64,000 bases of DNA from Crambe crambe (lineage: Eukaryota > Porifera > Demospongiae > Poecilosclerida > Crambeidae), in the NCBI GenBank assembly GCA_963924555.1, contig OZ004589.1:2418001-2482000 (forward strand). Direction: 5' to 3'. Position numbers and translations under genes: made by a program. Numbering within the stretch: the first letter of the stretch is position 1; each line of letters starts with the position of its first letter. Below are positions 36,501 through 48,825 of the stretch, piece after piece. Under the pieces are notes generated by a model. It made no database searches. It worked only from the letters and a program-made list of their open reading frames with translations, and had not been told where the DNA came from.

Positions 36501-39500
36501 TGCGCATGCGTATTTTTAGCTATGCCCGCTAGCTATGACGTACGTATACATATAAATATATATCTCGAGCTCCCGTTGACATGACCAGAGAGAGGCTCGC
36601 TTCGCTCGCCAATTATGTGGTCAAAATTTACACGCCCGTGCGTGCAGTAGAAACCAGGCTCTCCTTTCCGCCCCCACATTTCCCGTTTCACTGAGAGCCT
36701 GGGAACGAGGCTACAGAAATCCCTGCTAAAACGAGGAATATCATTAACTGACGCGTAATGACGTTTAATGACGTGGTAGCTATAACAACCATAATTATTA
36801 CGGGATTGGGAGGCCATTTTTTTCTTCGCGCGAGGTGTTGCTATGACAATTAAACAAGACAACGTCATTTTACGACACTAAAACGTCATATTACGTAAAT
36901 AAAAAATTTAGGCCGGGAACAAGTCGAAGTATTGTGTGTTACCAGACCCTTACGCTGGAGTTCCGGAAGTGCTTGGGGCTGGCTGCGCCAGACTAATCAC
37001 AAGGTTCATTCCATAATTTCTGATATTCACCTAGCATATATTGGTCTCTGAGCTATAATGATATTCACCTTGCATATATCGGTCTCTGCTATTAGGATAT
37101 TTCTGGCAGCCAAATCTCTGTGTATAAACCCTTTACCAGACAAGTACTTCATTCCCAGGGAGATCTGCTGGGAAAACTGCAGTAACAACTGAGGAGTAGA
37201 GGCTTGAGTCATTTCACCAGGACTGCAAAAAAAGGGAATTTTATATATGCTAGTTACAGTAAAGACATTGACTATAGAGAGCCTGCGGCTTCTTCCTCTC
37301 ACCTATGCCATTTCTTGGACTGGGGGCAGATCTAGGGATTACAGATAGAGGGGGCCTATATTTGTGACTTGTAATTGCAGAGTAGCTGACATCAGTGACA
37401 TCGTTTGTAATTTGTAGTAGCTTGCATACATGTTGTCGTACTAGCTAATTCTTGGGGGGGGGGGGGGGGGGGGGGGGGGGCTGGGCCCATTCCTAGATCT
37501 GCCACTGGCTTAATTACTGTAATACGTATACTACTCACTCTGGTCTCAGTTCTTTCAAAAACTGCAGCAAATCTCCTTTTGACAGTAACTCAACAACAAG
37601 CATTCGCTATCAAAAAAGTATAATAGACAGTGTAAATAGCGTAAGTAGACGTACGTAGCTATGAGCTAGTTCATTAAGAATTCTCCAGCTTTATTTTTAA
37701 GTACATGCATTGTATGCCATATCCCTACATAGAGAAAGCTACCACTCAACATCTCCAATAGAACTTGCATAGTTTTATGTTATTTCGTTGATGATTTATG
37801 ACATTCCATATATGGAGTATACATGTATGTGTGCCATTATCATTGATTCTATGTACCTCTGTGTTTTTATTGACAAGTCCATAAAGTGCCACCACATTGG
37901 GGTGCTTGAACTGTGCCATGATGGCAGCTTCTTGGAGGAACTTGATTCTGTCCATCTGAGTGGCATCAGATTTGAGTGCCTTTATTGCAACATCCACTGG
38001 AGATTTTAGTGTCTGGTTCCAAGATCCTTTGTAGACGGTTCCAAATTGTCCCGATCCCAACACTTGCCCGATTCTGCATCACATAATAAAGGTGGTTAAA
38101 AATAGCTACATAATACGCACCCTGTATGTATATTATATTATATAGCTAACTAGTTTTGGTAAGTATGGGCAAGTTGTGATTATGAATAATACAAAGAATC
38201 TGCCTGGCTATTTCTTATACATATAGCTTTGTGAAAGGCTTATAGCTACTCTGTGATTTGCTATAATATGGCATACAAGTCTAGTTATGTTACTATACTA
38301 TACTCTAATGAAATGTTCTAACTTCATGGTTATGATAATTATTATGTCTGTAACAAAAACTAGTGTAAAAATTACTTTGTTTCAAGTGAACTTTGCAACT
38401 ATCTGAAAAATTAAAGGGTACTAGAATGTGCTATGGCTACAAATAGTCCAAAGGGATTAACTTACTGAATACTGTCTCCGGGAATTGTGACTATCCCATT
38501 TTGTTGTAGTTGAGAGTAAATGGCTTTTTCATCACTTGCAGGGTTATGGTAAGGATCTTCTTGTTTACTTTGTTCTAGTCCCTCTTTCACCTAAAATACA
38601 AAGAAAATAAGTATAGCTATATTGATCTTGTGGCAGTGCAGGTGCATTTCATACCTCTTTAAGTTGCTTTTGGTAATCATGAACACACTCTATTGGTGAG
38701 TAGTAGTCACTATTTACCTACAAACATGAAAATGACAATTCCAGGAAGGAAATAGTAAATCATGTCTCTTTCTTTTTTCTTTTTTCTTTACTTTATTTAG
38801 CTATATTTTTTTATTGTTATAAGGGCATCCTTTATGTGCCAGGTCACAAACAAGATAACTCAACATGATTACTGATTAAAAACACATTAATCTCAGTTGA
38901 TGTACCTTATTGACTTGTGGAAGGGCATATAAGCTGTATGTATATGGTTCAGGAATAAATTCATAGGTCTCTTCAATTTCTTCATATTTCGTATCACTCG
39001 GATCAATGTTGACATGGACATTGCCTGCCTGATATGTTGCATTCACTAAAAATTGTCAGAATTAAGAGACGATAAAATAATTATTTGTACGGTACCAAAA
39101 TGATTAAACCCAATCTTTGAAGTATTACTAGTGTAGAGCAAATCCAAAGTCAAACTTTTCTAGCTACGTACATACCTCATGGATAACTACAGAGTACATA
39201 CATACCTATGCCACCTGAAAGAGCTGGTCTTTTTCTCTTGCGTTGAGAATATAGCAATAACAATGTGACTGATATGAGTATCACCACGACTATTCCAACA
39301 GAGAGAATAACAGCAACTATGTCACCTGTTCTCAGTCCTTCCTGACCCTGGTTATCTTCACTACCAACTGCCGGAGCAGTAGTAGCAGAGGTTATTTCAG
39401 TTTCTGCCATGTCAGAAGTGATTTTTATTCCCGTGGTGGGCATGATTAACGTCTCCACAAGGCCTGTCGTAGCTATGGTTGTAATACCTGCTTTCCTGGT

Positions 39501-41473
39501 TGTAATATCAGCTTCCCTAGTTGTTGTAATATCTGTTCTTCTGGTTGTAATATCTACAGCCCTGGTTGTAATATCTGCTCTCATGGTTGTAATATCTGCT
39601 TCCCTGGTTGTAATATCTGCTTCCCTAGTTGTTGTAATATCTGCTTTCCTGGTTGTAGTATCTAGAGCCATGGTTGTAGTATCTGCTCCCATGGTTGTTA
39701 TATCTGCTGTCATGATTGTAACATCTACTTTTTGAGTTGTGGTGGGCACTGTAGGTATGGATTCTGAAAGAAAATGACAGTTCAGTTAAGTATGGGCTAA
39801 GGTCTAATGATAACACTCACCTATGCTGGCATAAAAATGAAGAACAGCTTGAGACTGCGTGCTGAATTCAGAATTAAGCAGATTAATGGCATTTGAATTC
39901 TGTGAGTGCCTTTGCAGAGCATAATTCGATCCAGCATTGGTCCCTACCACTGGAATTGGGTTACTTGAAGGAAGTACAACACCGATGATATCACCTTGCA
40001 TTACTTGCACATAATCTGATTCACTCAAAGTCTCTTCAATACAGAATATCTTTGCCAGTGTTTGTATAGGTTGTAGTGTCATGGTACGAGTACTTCCCTG
40101 TACTACATTGTACATATTTGTTTGAGAATCAAATCGCCACACAGCCACTGTCATGGAGTAAGTAGTGCTTGCTCTTAGAGATGAAGTCTGGTAGTAGCAG
40201 TAGTGCCACTTGGTGATGTGATCAGAGCATTGTGCTGGATTCATAGTGTTCAGGTATGTGCCACTGATACTTGTGGTTAAGGCAGTAGAAGGGGGCGGGT
40301 TATTTCCTGCTCTACATCCTGTAGCCACAGCTAAGGAATAGTAAGAACATAAGAATAAAATAAAGTTAGGAAAAGAAGCACTTTATTAATACTTATTAGC
40401 TATCTAAAATTATAATCTTGACATGTAATAATCTGTTCTTTTAGTTAGAAAATTGGATTATTAGCTATGATTAATATAATATAGTCTGTGTTAATTTTCT
40501 CACCTATATTGGCAAAGAGATGGAGTTTGAATCTATTTCTCAATCTGAAATCATTGTGAGAAGTGTCAACTAACCCTACTTGGGAGGTTGTGCAGTCATC
40601 ATAAGGTCTTCTATCATACTGATATAACTTCTGATTCTGTACACTGCTTCCAATGCCACCTACCAGGTATAGTGGATTTATTTGACCCACATCCATAATA
40701 CAAGCACCTATTACATCATTCTCTTGGATCTCAAACTGTTGAATTGATGTTTCATCAAGACATCCGAATCTCGATAAATCGCGATACTCAAGTTGTTTAG
40801 TTGTAATGCTACCTGGAACTGGTCGATAGTTGCTACTTGATGGTGACTCTCTTCGATACACTATGAACTTTGCTGCAAAGTCATCACCACCATTATAATC
40901 ATCATCATCATCATCATTTTCACCAGCTCTGTAGTAGCAAAATCTCCATGATGTCACATTTCCTCTGCACTGAGATGGAGCCTCAAAGTTTAGGAAGATT
41001 CTCTCACGTGTGGATCGACTCAATCTTGAAGGCTCATTCGTTCCAAAAATTGGGCATGTCTGCTGGTCTTGTGCCTTGGCTACAAGAGGTGAAAAGAAAA
41101 AGCTATATAGCTCTCACTGATAAACTGCTATAGTCAGTTTGCTTAGTGTCACTAGTAACAGGGGTGTATCTACCACTCCGGTTGGTCCGGTTTTCACCAG
41201 ACCACTTTTATCGATCCCATGCCTGCAGAGTTATGTGTATATGACCTTTCATGTTAACATAGCGAAACTCCTTCTGATAAGTGTGTGGGTAAAGTATAAA
41301 GTGGGCATGGCAATCCCACACACAAGCACACCGGGCCACTCGAAATTCTGTGGATACATGTACACCCCTGTAACTACACAACAACACATACCTATTTGTA
41401 TCAATAACAGTCCAATACAGCAGAAAGCAAGAATCCAGATCACGTAACTCTTACCACCAAGAAAGGCAGTCAT
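33584..41473 (-). CDS. RTK-E: two-module receptor tyrosine kinase (993 aa model), paralogue of D
   Basis: Exons 41473-41392, 41079-40504, 40330-39821, 39763-39206, 39045-38906, 38717-38655, 38590-38466, 38073-37857, 37606-37539, 37222-37069, 34864-34658, 34133-34048 and 33779-33584; 2982 nt in frame. Same exon phases as D; eleven of the thirteen exons have the same length or differ by 6 nt or less. The stalk exon is 120 nt longer, with about 12 Asp-Thr-Thr repeats against 7. Signal peptide [19 protein letters not shown]. Both modules, TM, juxtamembrane [22 protein letters not shown] and WTAPEA are intact. The introns have been entered by a nested pair of Mutator-like elements, three hAT-like MITEs and a poly-G tract, none of which breaks an exon. 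Intact by sequence and probably expressed. Confidence 0.87.
34284..34554. mobile_element. hAT-like MITE in an E intron
   Basis: Ends CAGGGTTTCATCTAGG and complement TAGATGAAACCCTG, with short flanking TATGG on both sides. Includes a 14-G tract. Absent from D. Confidence 0.6.
35299..35606 (+). pseudogene. Captured RecQ-helicase-like fragment inside the TIR element
   Basis: The open frame contains [20 protein letters not shown] followed by GKDMFV, which resembles the segment just before the ATP-binding motif of RecQ-type helicases (L-x-x-x-Q-x-x-A-I...G-x-D-x-x-V). It breaks off before the P-loop and runs into unrelated sequence. It has a Ser-rich leader and no catalytic motif. Likely an exon piece picked up by the element; not a working helicase. 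Confidence 0.45.
35819..36612. repeat. Direct duplication of about 400 bp inside the nested TIR element
   Basis: Units 35819-36216 and 36219-36612 both start AACTAGGGTATGTTCGTG and end in a GGCTCGCTTCGCTCGCC word. They differ by small indels. Confidence 0.85.
37319..37506. mobile_element. hAT-like MITE with a 27-G tract in an E intron
   Basis: GGCAGATCTAGGGA at the left and the complement TCCTAGATCTGCCACTG at the right. It contains an uninterrupted run of G at 37454-37480. Absent from D. Confidence 0.6.
41159..41370. mobile_element. hAT-like MITE in E intron 1
   Basis: CAGGGGTGTATCTACC at the left and the complement ending ACACCCCTG at the right; missing from the same intron of D. Confidence 0.55.
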
Positions 41474-42433
41474 CCTTAATAGCGAAGTTCGACTATTAAG
41501 CTAACAAGCTACAGCTATACAACTTCTACTGCTTTTAAGCGCATACTCTCAAGCCAACGTACACTATAGCTTATTTTTGCAAACTCATGAATAAGTAAGT
41601 TGATTAATTGGTCATGTGAAATCAATGAATAACAGCTATTAACATTATTCATGGTATGATTATCCTTTAGATTCCAAATAGATAATAGTAAGCCATAACA
41701 TGATACCTCATTAGCTTTATATGTATGTGCTGAACTGATGAGATCCAAATAGATCCACGTCATGTGCCTCATTAGCTTCAAATGTACATGTGCTGTGAAT
41801 AAAATTAACTCTGCATACAGCGATTTTATGGAATCTTGCAAAAATTAATCATCAGGCGCCATCCGTAAACCGACTACTACGCATGCGCACAACTTAAAAA
41901 TTTGAAATTGCACTCAGATTTGGAAAGAATTTTAGAGAAGTGAGCTCTGAAGAGCTAGCTAGTGACTATTCTAGTATAGTTCTAACCTATTAGCATGCCA
42001 TTCACCTTCTCCGGTGAGATTTTCGAGGCTAAAAGTTGAGCATGCGCACTCAGCATTTTGCAAGATTCCATAAAACCGCAGTAGCTCCATAAAGATTAAT
42101 GGCAGGCATGTAAATCTCCTCACCACCACCACCACACACAATATGCATGCACATGTACACATGCGGTATACGTACCACCATTTTTGAATTCTCACCACGA
42201 AGTGGCTGACAAGGAACCTGAACTAGCCATAGCTATCAGCTACTAAAAGCCACAACCACCATAATTTGGTGGTTGTGGTTTAACATGCTAAATATTGACA
42301 TTACATACAAAAAACGACAAAAAATACGACAAAAATAAACAAAAACAATATTTTTTATAATTAACAAGCTAGTGAGCCAGTTAATTACTTTTTGTGAAAA
42401 TTACATATTTTATTTCCCCTGATAATTTTATTA
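41474..42433. other. E upstream / F downstream gap
   Basis: No exon. Paralogous to 30618-31440 upstream of D. It presumably holds the E promoter; one copy of the 19-bp unit that is expanded near D lies here. Confidence 0.5.
41818..42081. mobile_element. Tc1/mariner-like MITE upstream of E, 264 bp
   Basis: Inverted ends GCG(A/G)TTTTATGGAATCTTG, TA on both sides (41816-41817 and 42082-42083). The D upstream region lacks it. Confidence 0.65.
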
Positions 42434-45400
42434 TTATATTATTTCATCATAATCTACTGTTGTTGAGATTTCACTTCTCGAAACAGTGTCTTCACTGTGA
42501 GTTGTATTAGCGCCAGTAGACACATAATGACTTTCATCATAAAGAGGTTGCTGAGTTTGTCCAGCTGGAATAGCATTCACTTGTTTGGTGGAAGGAGAAC
42601 CTTTCTTTATCTGAACTACTTCATTGTGTGGAAATGTCGAAATCTGCGAAGAAGTTGCTTTTTCAATATTCTTGACAAGTGGCAGCAAAATCTCTTCAAA
42701 TGATGGCCTATCTTCAGCTTTCTCTGCCCTGGTCATTATTATTAATTAAATAAAAGTGTGCTTAGCTTTGTAACAAATAATATAGCAGCCAGTTACCAGC
42801 ATTCCAGCATGACTTCATAAATCTTTTGAGGACAACCAGCAGGTGGTGGTAAACGATATGCTCCGCTCACTTTCTTTATAATCTATATAAAAAAGAAAAA
42901 CCAATTAGTTCTCATAAAAAATAGCTTTCTACCTCCACATTATGAATGCCTTCAAATGGCACATGTCCGAGACTCCATATCTCATAGAGGACACAGCCAT
43001 AACTCCACACATCACTGGCAGTGGAGTATCGCTTGTAGTGAATGGCCTCAGGTGCTGTCCATTTTATAGGAATTTTTCCACCAGTTGAGAGATAGTAGTC
43101 AGTATCAGATAAGTCACGTGACATACCAAAATCTGCTATCTGCAGTATTAATTATCATAAAAATGATCAGCAAATTCTCCATTCAATTTCGATCATTAGA
43201 CTGATAGCTAGCTACAACTGTAAATCTTAGCTAGTTCTTAATATTCATACTCACTTCCACTACAAATTACTGACCACTCATGCACAAGATCTATAGTTAT
43301 GTACGTACATTGCTGAGATACTTAGTACAGTTTTGATTAGTATGTGCACTACTAGTATGTGCATATTTCATACTGTTGATATTAATTCCTCCTCAGAGCA
43401 ATACATAATTCATAATATTCATGAATGTATTTGTAATTCTTCAATAGTTTGTAAAGCAGCGATCATTTCCTCATGTGTGTAGCTATACTGTTACTCTAGG
43501 ACAGGTTGTGATTACCTTGCAAATGTCATTGCTGGACAAAAGGATATTTCTGGCAGCCAAATCTCTGTGCACGAAGCCTTTCTGGGCCAGATACCCCATC
43601 CCTAGGCAAATTTGCTGAGAGTATTCCAGTAGCTTTTGTGACAAGTCCAAAGGAACACATCCTTCTTGACTGCACCAATGCATTATAGTTTATAATACGT
43701 ATTATACAGCACACCAAATTAACACTATATAATATTTAGATACAGTAGTCTGCTGATCACGTATACACACCAGTTCTTACAGTGATATACCATAATAGTA
43801 ATAACTATGTGGTATATAGAGTATAATCATAATACCTAGGTGAAATAGTTTTCAGATGGTGATGAAGGTCTCCTTTTGCTAAATACTCGACAATGATTGA
43901 AATCTAAATAATTATAGCAAATGTATTATAATTAGTGATCACGATGAAGCTAATGATAATAATTGACAAAAATAATAATAATAAGGGTTCTATTTACTGG
44001 GGGAGGGAAGCCCCCCAAAACAACAATAACAACAACAATAATAACAACAAAATTCTAGATAGAAATACCACACATTTTGGTACTTTATAGCTAGCTAAAT
44101 ACATATACGTATACTCACATAACCATCTTGATGCTTGCACACTCCACACAGGGTCACCACATTGGGATGCCTAAACTGTGCCATGATGGCTGCTTCTTGT
44201 AAGAGTTTCACTCTATCCATCTGATCTGTATCTTTTTTCGGTGATTTCACAGCCACGTCCAGTGAAAATCCAGAGTGATTTGTCCAGACCCCTTTATATA
44301 CAATCCCAAATTGACCTGCTCCCAATTTTTTTCCAATCCTATCATGCAAATAATAAGTCCTAAAATTAATGCATGGTGTATGTAGCTACGTATAGCTACC
44401 ATAAATATAAATTGGGAAATTTTTGATGTTGATTTATTTCATGGTCATGTTCAACAACGAAAATTATTATCTAACAAAAATTTCCATATTCAATTTTTTG
44501 TACTATGTCTGCCTCAATTGTCAATTATTACACATCCTGAGTGTATTCTGCATAGTCCAAAGAGGTGTCTTGTACCATGGTTACATTAGGAGGTGGGATC
44601 GATGGAAAGTTTTAGTAGTTACATAACTATACCTCTCAAGGATTTTATATGGGATTTTTTACTCTTCCAAGCAAGTCTTTCTCTCCAACAATGCATCACA
44701 ACCCACTGTACATTACTGCGAAAATTTTCAAGTGACCTCTTTTAGAGATAGGTGTTGGGGTGGGGAAACATGAGCTGGAGGGGGGAAATTCTAGGGTGCC
44801 CCCACCTCAGTATGAAATCCTGCCTCTGGCACATAAATACCTATGTATTATAGCTCTGTGCATGGTAATAGCTATGTACTCTACGTAGCTATTATAAGTA
44901 CCGAATATTTTGCTCCCGGATCAGTTTTATCCCATTCTGCTTTAGTTGATGGTAAATTGTGTCTTTGTCATTAGCTGGTGATTGATAAGGACTCTCTTGC
45001 TTTATTTGACTATCTTGCTTTCTCTGACCGTCTTGCTGTCTCTGACTCTCTTGCTTTATGATCTGCATTGATGCATTGAAATTAGCTATATCTACAGCTA
45101 TAGCATTTTTATTTATGCATTAAGGTAACTGTTATTTTGCTTACATGATCCAGCAATGTTTGATTCGAATAATTTACAGCAATGGTTGCATAATATTCTT
45201 CAGTGACACTCTGTATAGAATAATTATAGCTACGTGTATACAGGATTATAAAAACATATTTGACAGTCTGAAGGGTAGAAATCCTGTTTCAATCTAGCTT
45301 TTGATTTCTCAGATACAACTTTGATTAAACTTCTATGTATAATGAAGAATGGCTAGATGGTTGGATATACTTACACCAGTAGCTAACCACATTTGTGACA

Positions 45401-47767
45401 GTCCCAGGTAGAAATCAGACACTTTGATTCTTGGCCTCTTTTCCATACTTTAACTGTCCATAACTCTTGATTAGCTACTAGTGGCTTATAGGTTTTGATA
45501 TTTGCTATAGAGATAGTTCAATCATTGTCATGACAGAAGTTTGGGAGCAATTTTCATAAAGCCTGTTCGAGAAATTGCCCATTCAATTAAGTTACTTAAG
45601 AATGTTCTCAGGACTGTCACATTTAGATTTTAGTGGTTTGATTCAGCCATTTTGGTTGCAACCAGATCTGTATTGTTTGTAAGTTTATATGTAATTATGT
45701 GTACAGTACCTCATTAACATATCCTATTGATGTGGTTGGAACTTTATAATTCTTGACAGGTACTTCATACTTTCCAACTGTATTTTCATAGGCTGACCCA
45801 TTTATATGTGATGTTTCAAAGAGCTGCTTTCTTTCAATGATTGTGTATGGAATTTCATAAAAATTTGTATCAGTGTCTGTCACTGGAGGTGGCTGATTCA
45901 GTAGTCCATCTTTCTCAAGAGCCATGCCACTTTTATTAATACTTGTAACTGTAACCCATTAATTTTCATAGTAGTTAATACCGAAGGGCTTATCGACTAG
46001 CTACCAAAAATTGGGAAAGGGTTGAAATACAAGCTGTTAAAGAGTGCACGTGTCAATACAGTGAAAACCTCCAAACAACAGCCAGATTTTGGACAGGTTT
46101 TTTGACCTTTGCAGAGAGGTTGGCCCTTCTAAGAGGTTATAATATTATAGGAATCCCCTTCACTGTATACCCTGTAGCTATATAAGTCATGGTGAAGTAC
46201 TGTATTCTAGCATCTTACTAATTGCAAGCCTTTGGTGGTTGATATTAACCACTACATAATGAGATGGGATCTCTATTCTGGTGCAACATATAATTATAAT
46301 AAATGGAGAGGCTCCAGTGATAGAATCTAAGTTGGTGTACTTACTGGTAATATCTGGTGATAAAAATGTTTGTTTCCTTTTTTTTTTGATCCTCCAGCGT
46401 AATATCAAACATAATATGGTTACCAGAGAAAGTGTGAGAATGGTCATGAGTACCACAAGTACAATGCCAGCGATCACTCCTGGTGGCGTCTCATGGTTAT
46501 TGGGTGGTATAGTTGTATTAGGGGTTTGCAGGGATGGGCTTTGCGGTATTATCACACGGTTGTGCTGAGATGTGGTAGGGGTTTGCAGGATTGTTACAGT
46601 TGTTGTAGGGCTATGCAGGATTGTGGTAGTCTCTGTTGCCTCATCTATTATGATTGCACCATTAAAATATTAAAGTTATAGGGAAAAGCATTTCTAGAAA
46701 AGCCTGTATAGTGAAAAAAAAGAAAAGAAAAGAAAGAGATTTTACAGGGGACTGCACACAACTACCAACAGGTATGCAGTGCTACTATATGGTGGGGTTA
46801 ATATATATCAATCAAATTGGCTACAATCATTAGCTACTTACTTGTACTTATAACGGCTTGCAGGTAGAGATCAGTTCCATCTGGTAGTATTTGCATATCA
46901 CCAGTATTCACTGTTGCTATCTGAGCATCTGTACATTGCCGGAAATTCGCATTATAATAAACACTATGGTTAGTTCTTGCCATTGAATCCCGTGGCCGAA
47001 ATGTAAGATAGAGTGATGAATAACGTGCTGAGTTCTGAAATATGCAAGCACCAATCACATCATTCTCTTGAACTGTAAACTCGTCACCATTTAGTGGTAC
47101 TTCACGGCATGCAGGTCTCAATGCTTCTGTCCGTGATATTACATATGTTCTATTACTACTCTGAACAAGGTTGTACATGTTGGTGTCAATTCTTCGATAC
47201 ACCAGCAACCTAGCAGCTACACCTTCTTGTGTACTGTTGCCATTTCTGAAAGAGGAGCATAAAAACCATGAAGTTATCACACCATTGCATCGAGATGGGG
47301 CCTCAAAATTCATGAAAAGTCCAAGTTGTTGGACTGGTTCAAACTGATTGATATCTGTAGTTGGGTGGCTGGCAGTACCAAAAACAGGACAAGACATTTC
47401 AGCACCTGTTTTAGTGATTGCAAAAGTAAGTTATTTCTACATAGCTATGTATAGCTAACAGTTTCTGGTATAGAATTGAAGCACTCATTTCCATTATTGT
47501 TTGGACAGCTACAGACAAAAGGTTTACAAGATGTTTACAGTGGAACCTCCAATAAATGACACTCCAAAAGAAAAATACAAAGAGGACAACTTCACAAAAG
47601 TCTGAGTCCCAGGAGTATCCATTATTCAGAAGTTCCACTGCATTTAATTTCCATTATAGGACTAGCTAGTATGCTGAACAATGAATAGCTGATTATATAT
47701 CATGCTTACTAATTCTTGATGTGATCCAAACCATCCCAAGAAGAAGAGAGATCCTCTGGACAGCCAT
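42434..47767 (-). CDS. RTK-F: one-module receptor tyrosine kinase (805 aa model)
   Basis: Exons 47767-47710, 47405-46842, 46644-46345, 45948-45710, 45210-45145, 45062-44902, 44338-44119, 43903-43836, 43669-43516, 43139-42933, 42882-42797 and 42728-42434; 2418 nt. Signal peptide [18 protein letters not shown] single type-1 module (20-207) with CPVFGT and [12 protein letters not shown] Thr/Pro stalk of [17 protein letters not shown] repeats. TM about 255-280, then a KKKRK anchor. The long juxtamembrane part has YEIPY, AYENT, KYEVP and IYHQL. Kinase: [29 protein letters not shown]. The C-terminal tail ([17 protein letters not shown]) differs from that of D/E/H/I. It lacks module 2. The ectodomain is nearly identical to receptor G. 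Confidence 0.87.
46059..46165. mobile_element. CAGTGGAACC-family MITE in an F intron
   Basis: CAGTGAAAACCTCC at the left, CCTTCACTG at the right, TA on both sides; a diverged copy. Confidence 0.5.
47538..47640. mobile_element. CAGTGGAACC-family MITE in F intron 1
   Basis: CAGTGGAACCTCC...AGTTCCACTG, 103 bp. The same insertion is present at 50208-50310 in G, so it predates the F/G duplication. Confidence 0.65.
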
Positions 47768-48299
47768 TATGGTATGAAGAGTAGCTAGCTATAGCTAGTA
47801 ATCTAACTCTCAATTTTTTCATGTGCAGCACTAGTCACTTGCAAAGAATAATGAATATTATTAACTAATGATTTATATGCATGCTTGGTATTGTACAGAC
47901 AGTTAGCCTTTTGCCCAAAAGTAGCTAACATGATTATATAAATAAGGAATAAAAGATAAACTATGTGAACAATGGTTGTAAAAATCATTTGTATGTATGT
48001 AGAATAATTTATTTTATACGTAGTTCAATGCATTAGCTATGATATAGCTACCACATGACAAAAGTTTAAGATTCATGTTTGAGAAGCGGCTACTGCATAG
48101 CGCGATATTTTCGTGGGTAAAATTTTTCGTGGATTTCGTTGTTTTGAAAAAATGAATAAGGGAATTTATATGGTTCACACATCAATATTTGCAAAACCAT
48201 GAAATTTCGACCCACAAAATTATTTTCACTATAGCTACGGTAATCTATTATATTGGTCAATTTCAAGTGATTTGGGACTAGCTATCTTCCTTAATAGAA

Positions 48300-48590
48300 A
48301 GGTTTCCACTTTTCAATTCGTATTAGCATGCAGTATATGGTTTGATTCCTTGAAAAATGTGGGAGCTAGGTTTATTGTATCTATTGAAGGACATTAGTAC
48401 ATTTTTGGCAATTGGCATTGTTGAAATCTTCACATTATCTAGTGGACACTACATAGACAATAATTGCTAACAAGAGCCTTTCATTTTTTTGCATTGTACA
48501 TGTATCTAACCATGTACCTACATTGTGTGGTAGATGGCTCTTGGGCAACCTGGTGGTGGAGGAAGCCGAATTCCAATCCCGGTGCTAGCA
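48300..48590 (-). pseudogene. Relic of the RTK-H penultimate exon between F and G
   Basis: About 48525-48590 matches the H exon at 51098-51183 (GIRLPPPPGCPRAIYH) but runs into a stop. The neighbouring intron sequence also matches 50880-51090. The final H exon (50663-50846) is cleanly missing near 47995. This shows the duplicated block included the 3' end of an H-like gene. Confidence 0.8.
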
Positions 48591-48825
48591 TTATAATAAT
48601 GACCTGCTGAAGAAACATTAGTAGCTAGCTCTATAATAATAGCCTAGCTATAATTATGCATGATTATAGCTAGAAGTAGCTAACAATCATTAGAATGAAC
48701 TAGCTAGTATTGAACAAAATACAATTTCATGACCTGCTATAGCTACGTAGCTAGCTATAGCTAATAAATCAAGCTAATTGCTATAGCTACATTAGCTACG
48801 TAGCTACTACAGAAGTGACAGAAAT

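Larger units (their letters stand above)
35139..36713. mobile_element. 1575-bp TIR element nested in the previous one, 9-bp TSD
   Basis: Ends TAGCCTCGTTCCCAGGC and complement; the 9-bp duplication CAGAAATCC lies at 35130-35138 and 36714-36722. TIRs are about 65 bp. It carries a captured gene fragment and a direct duplication of about 400 bp. No transposase was recognised. Confidence 0.88.
35045..36995. mobile_element. 1951-bp Mutator-like TIR element in an E intron
   Basis: TIRs of about 80 bp begin TAGTCTGGCG. A perfect 9-bp duplication ATCACAAGG lies at 35036-35044 and 36996-37004. The paralogous intron of D has the empty site (one ATCACAAGG near 26690). It hosts a second element inside. 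Confidence 0.9.

Noticed and set aside
39409-39735. Open frame on the + strand opposite the E stalk (and similar ones opposite the D and B stalks)
   Set aside because: Low-complexity shadow of the Asp-Thr-Thr repeat on the coding strand.
44745-44830. Possible hAT end similar to 34284-34554
   Set aside because: Shared G-rich and GAAATCCTG words are too short and no partner end was found.
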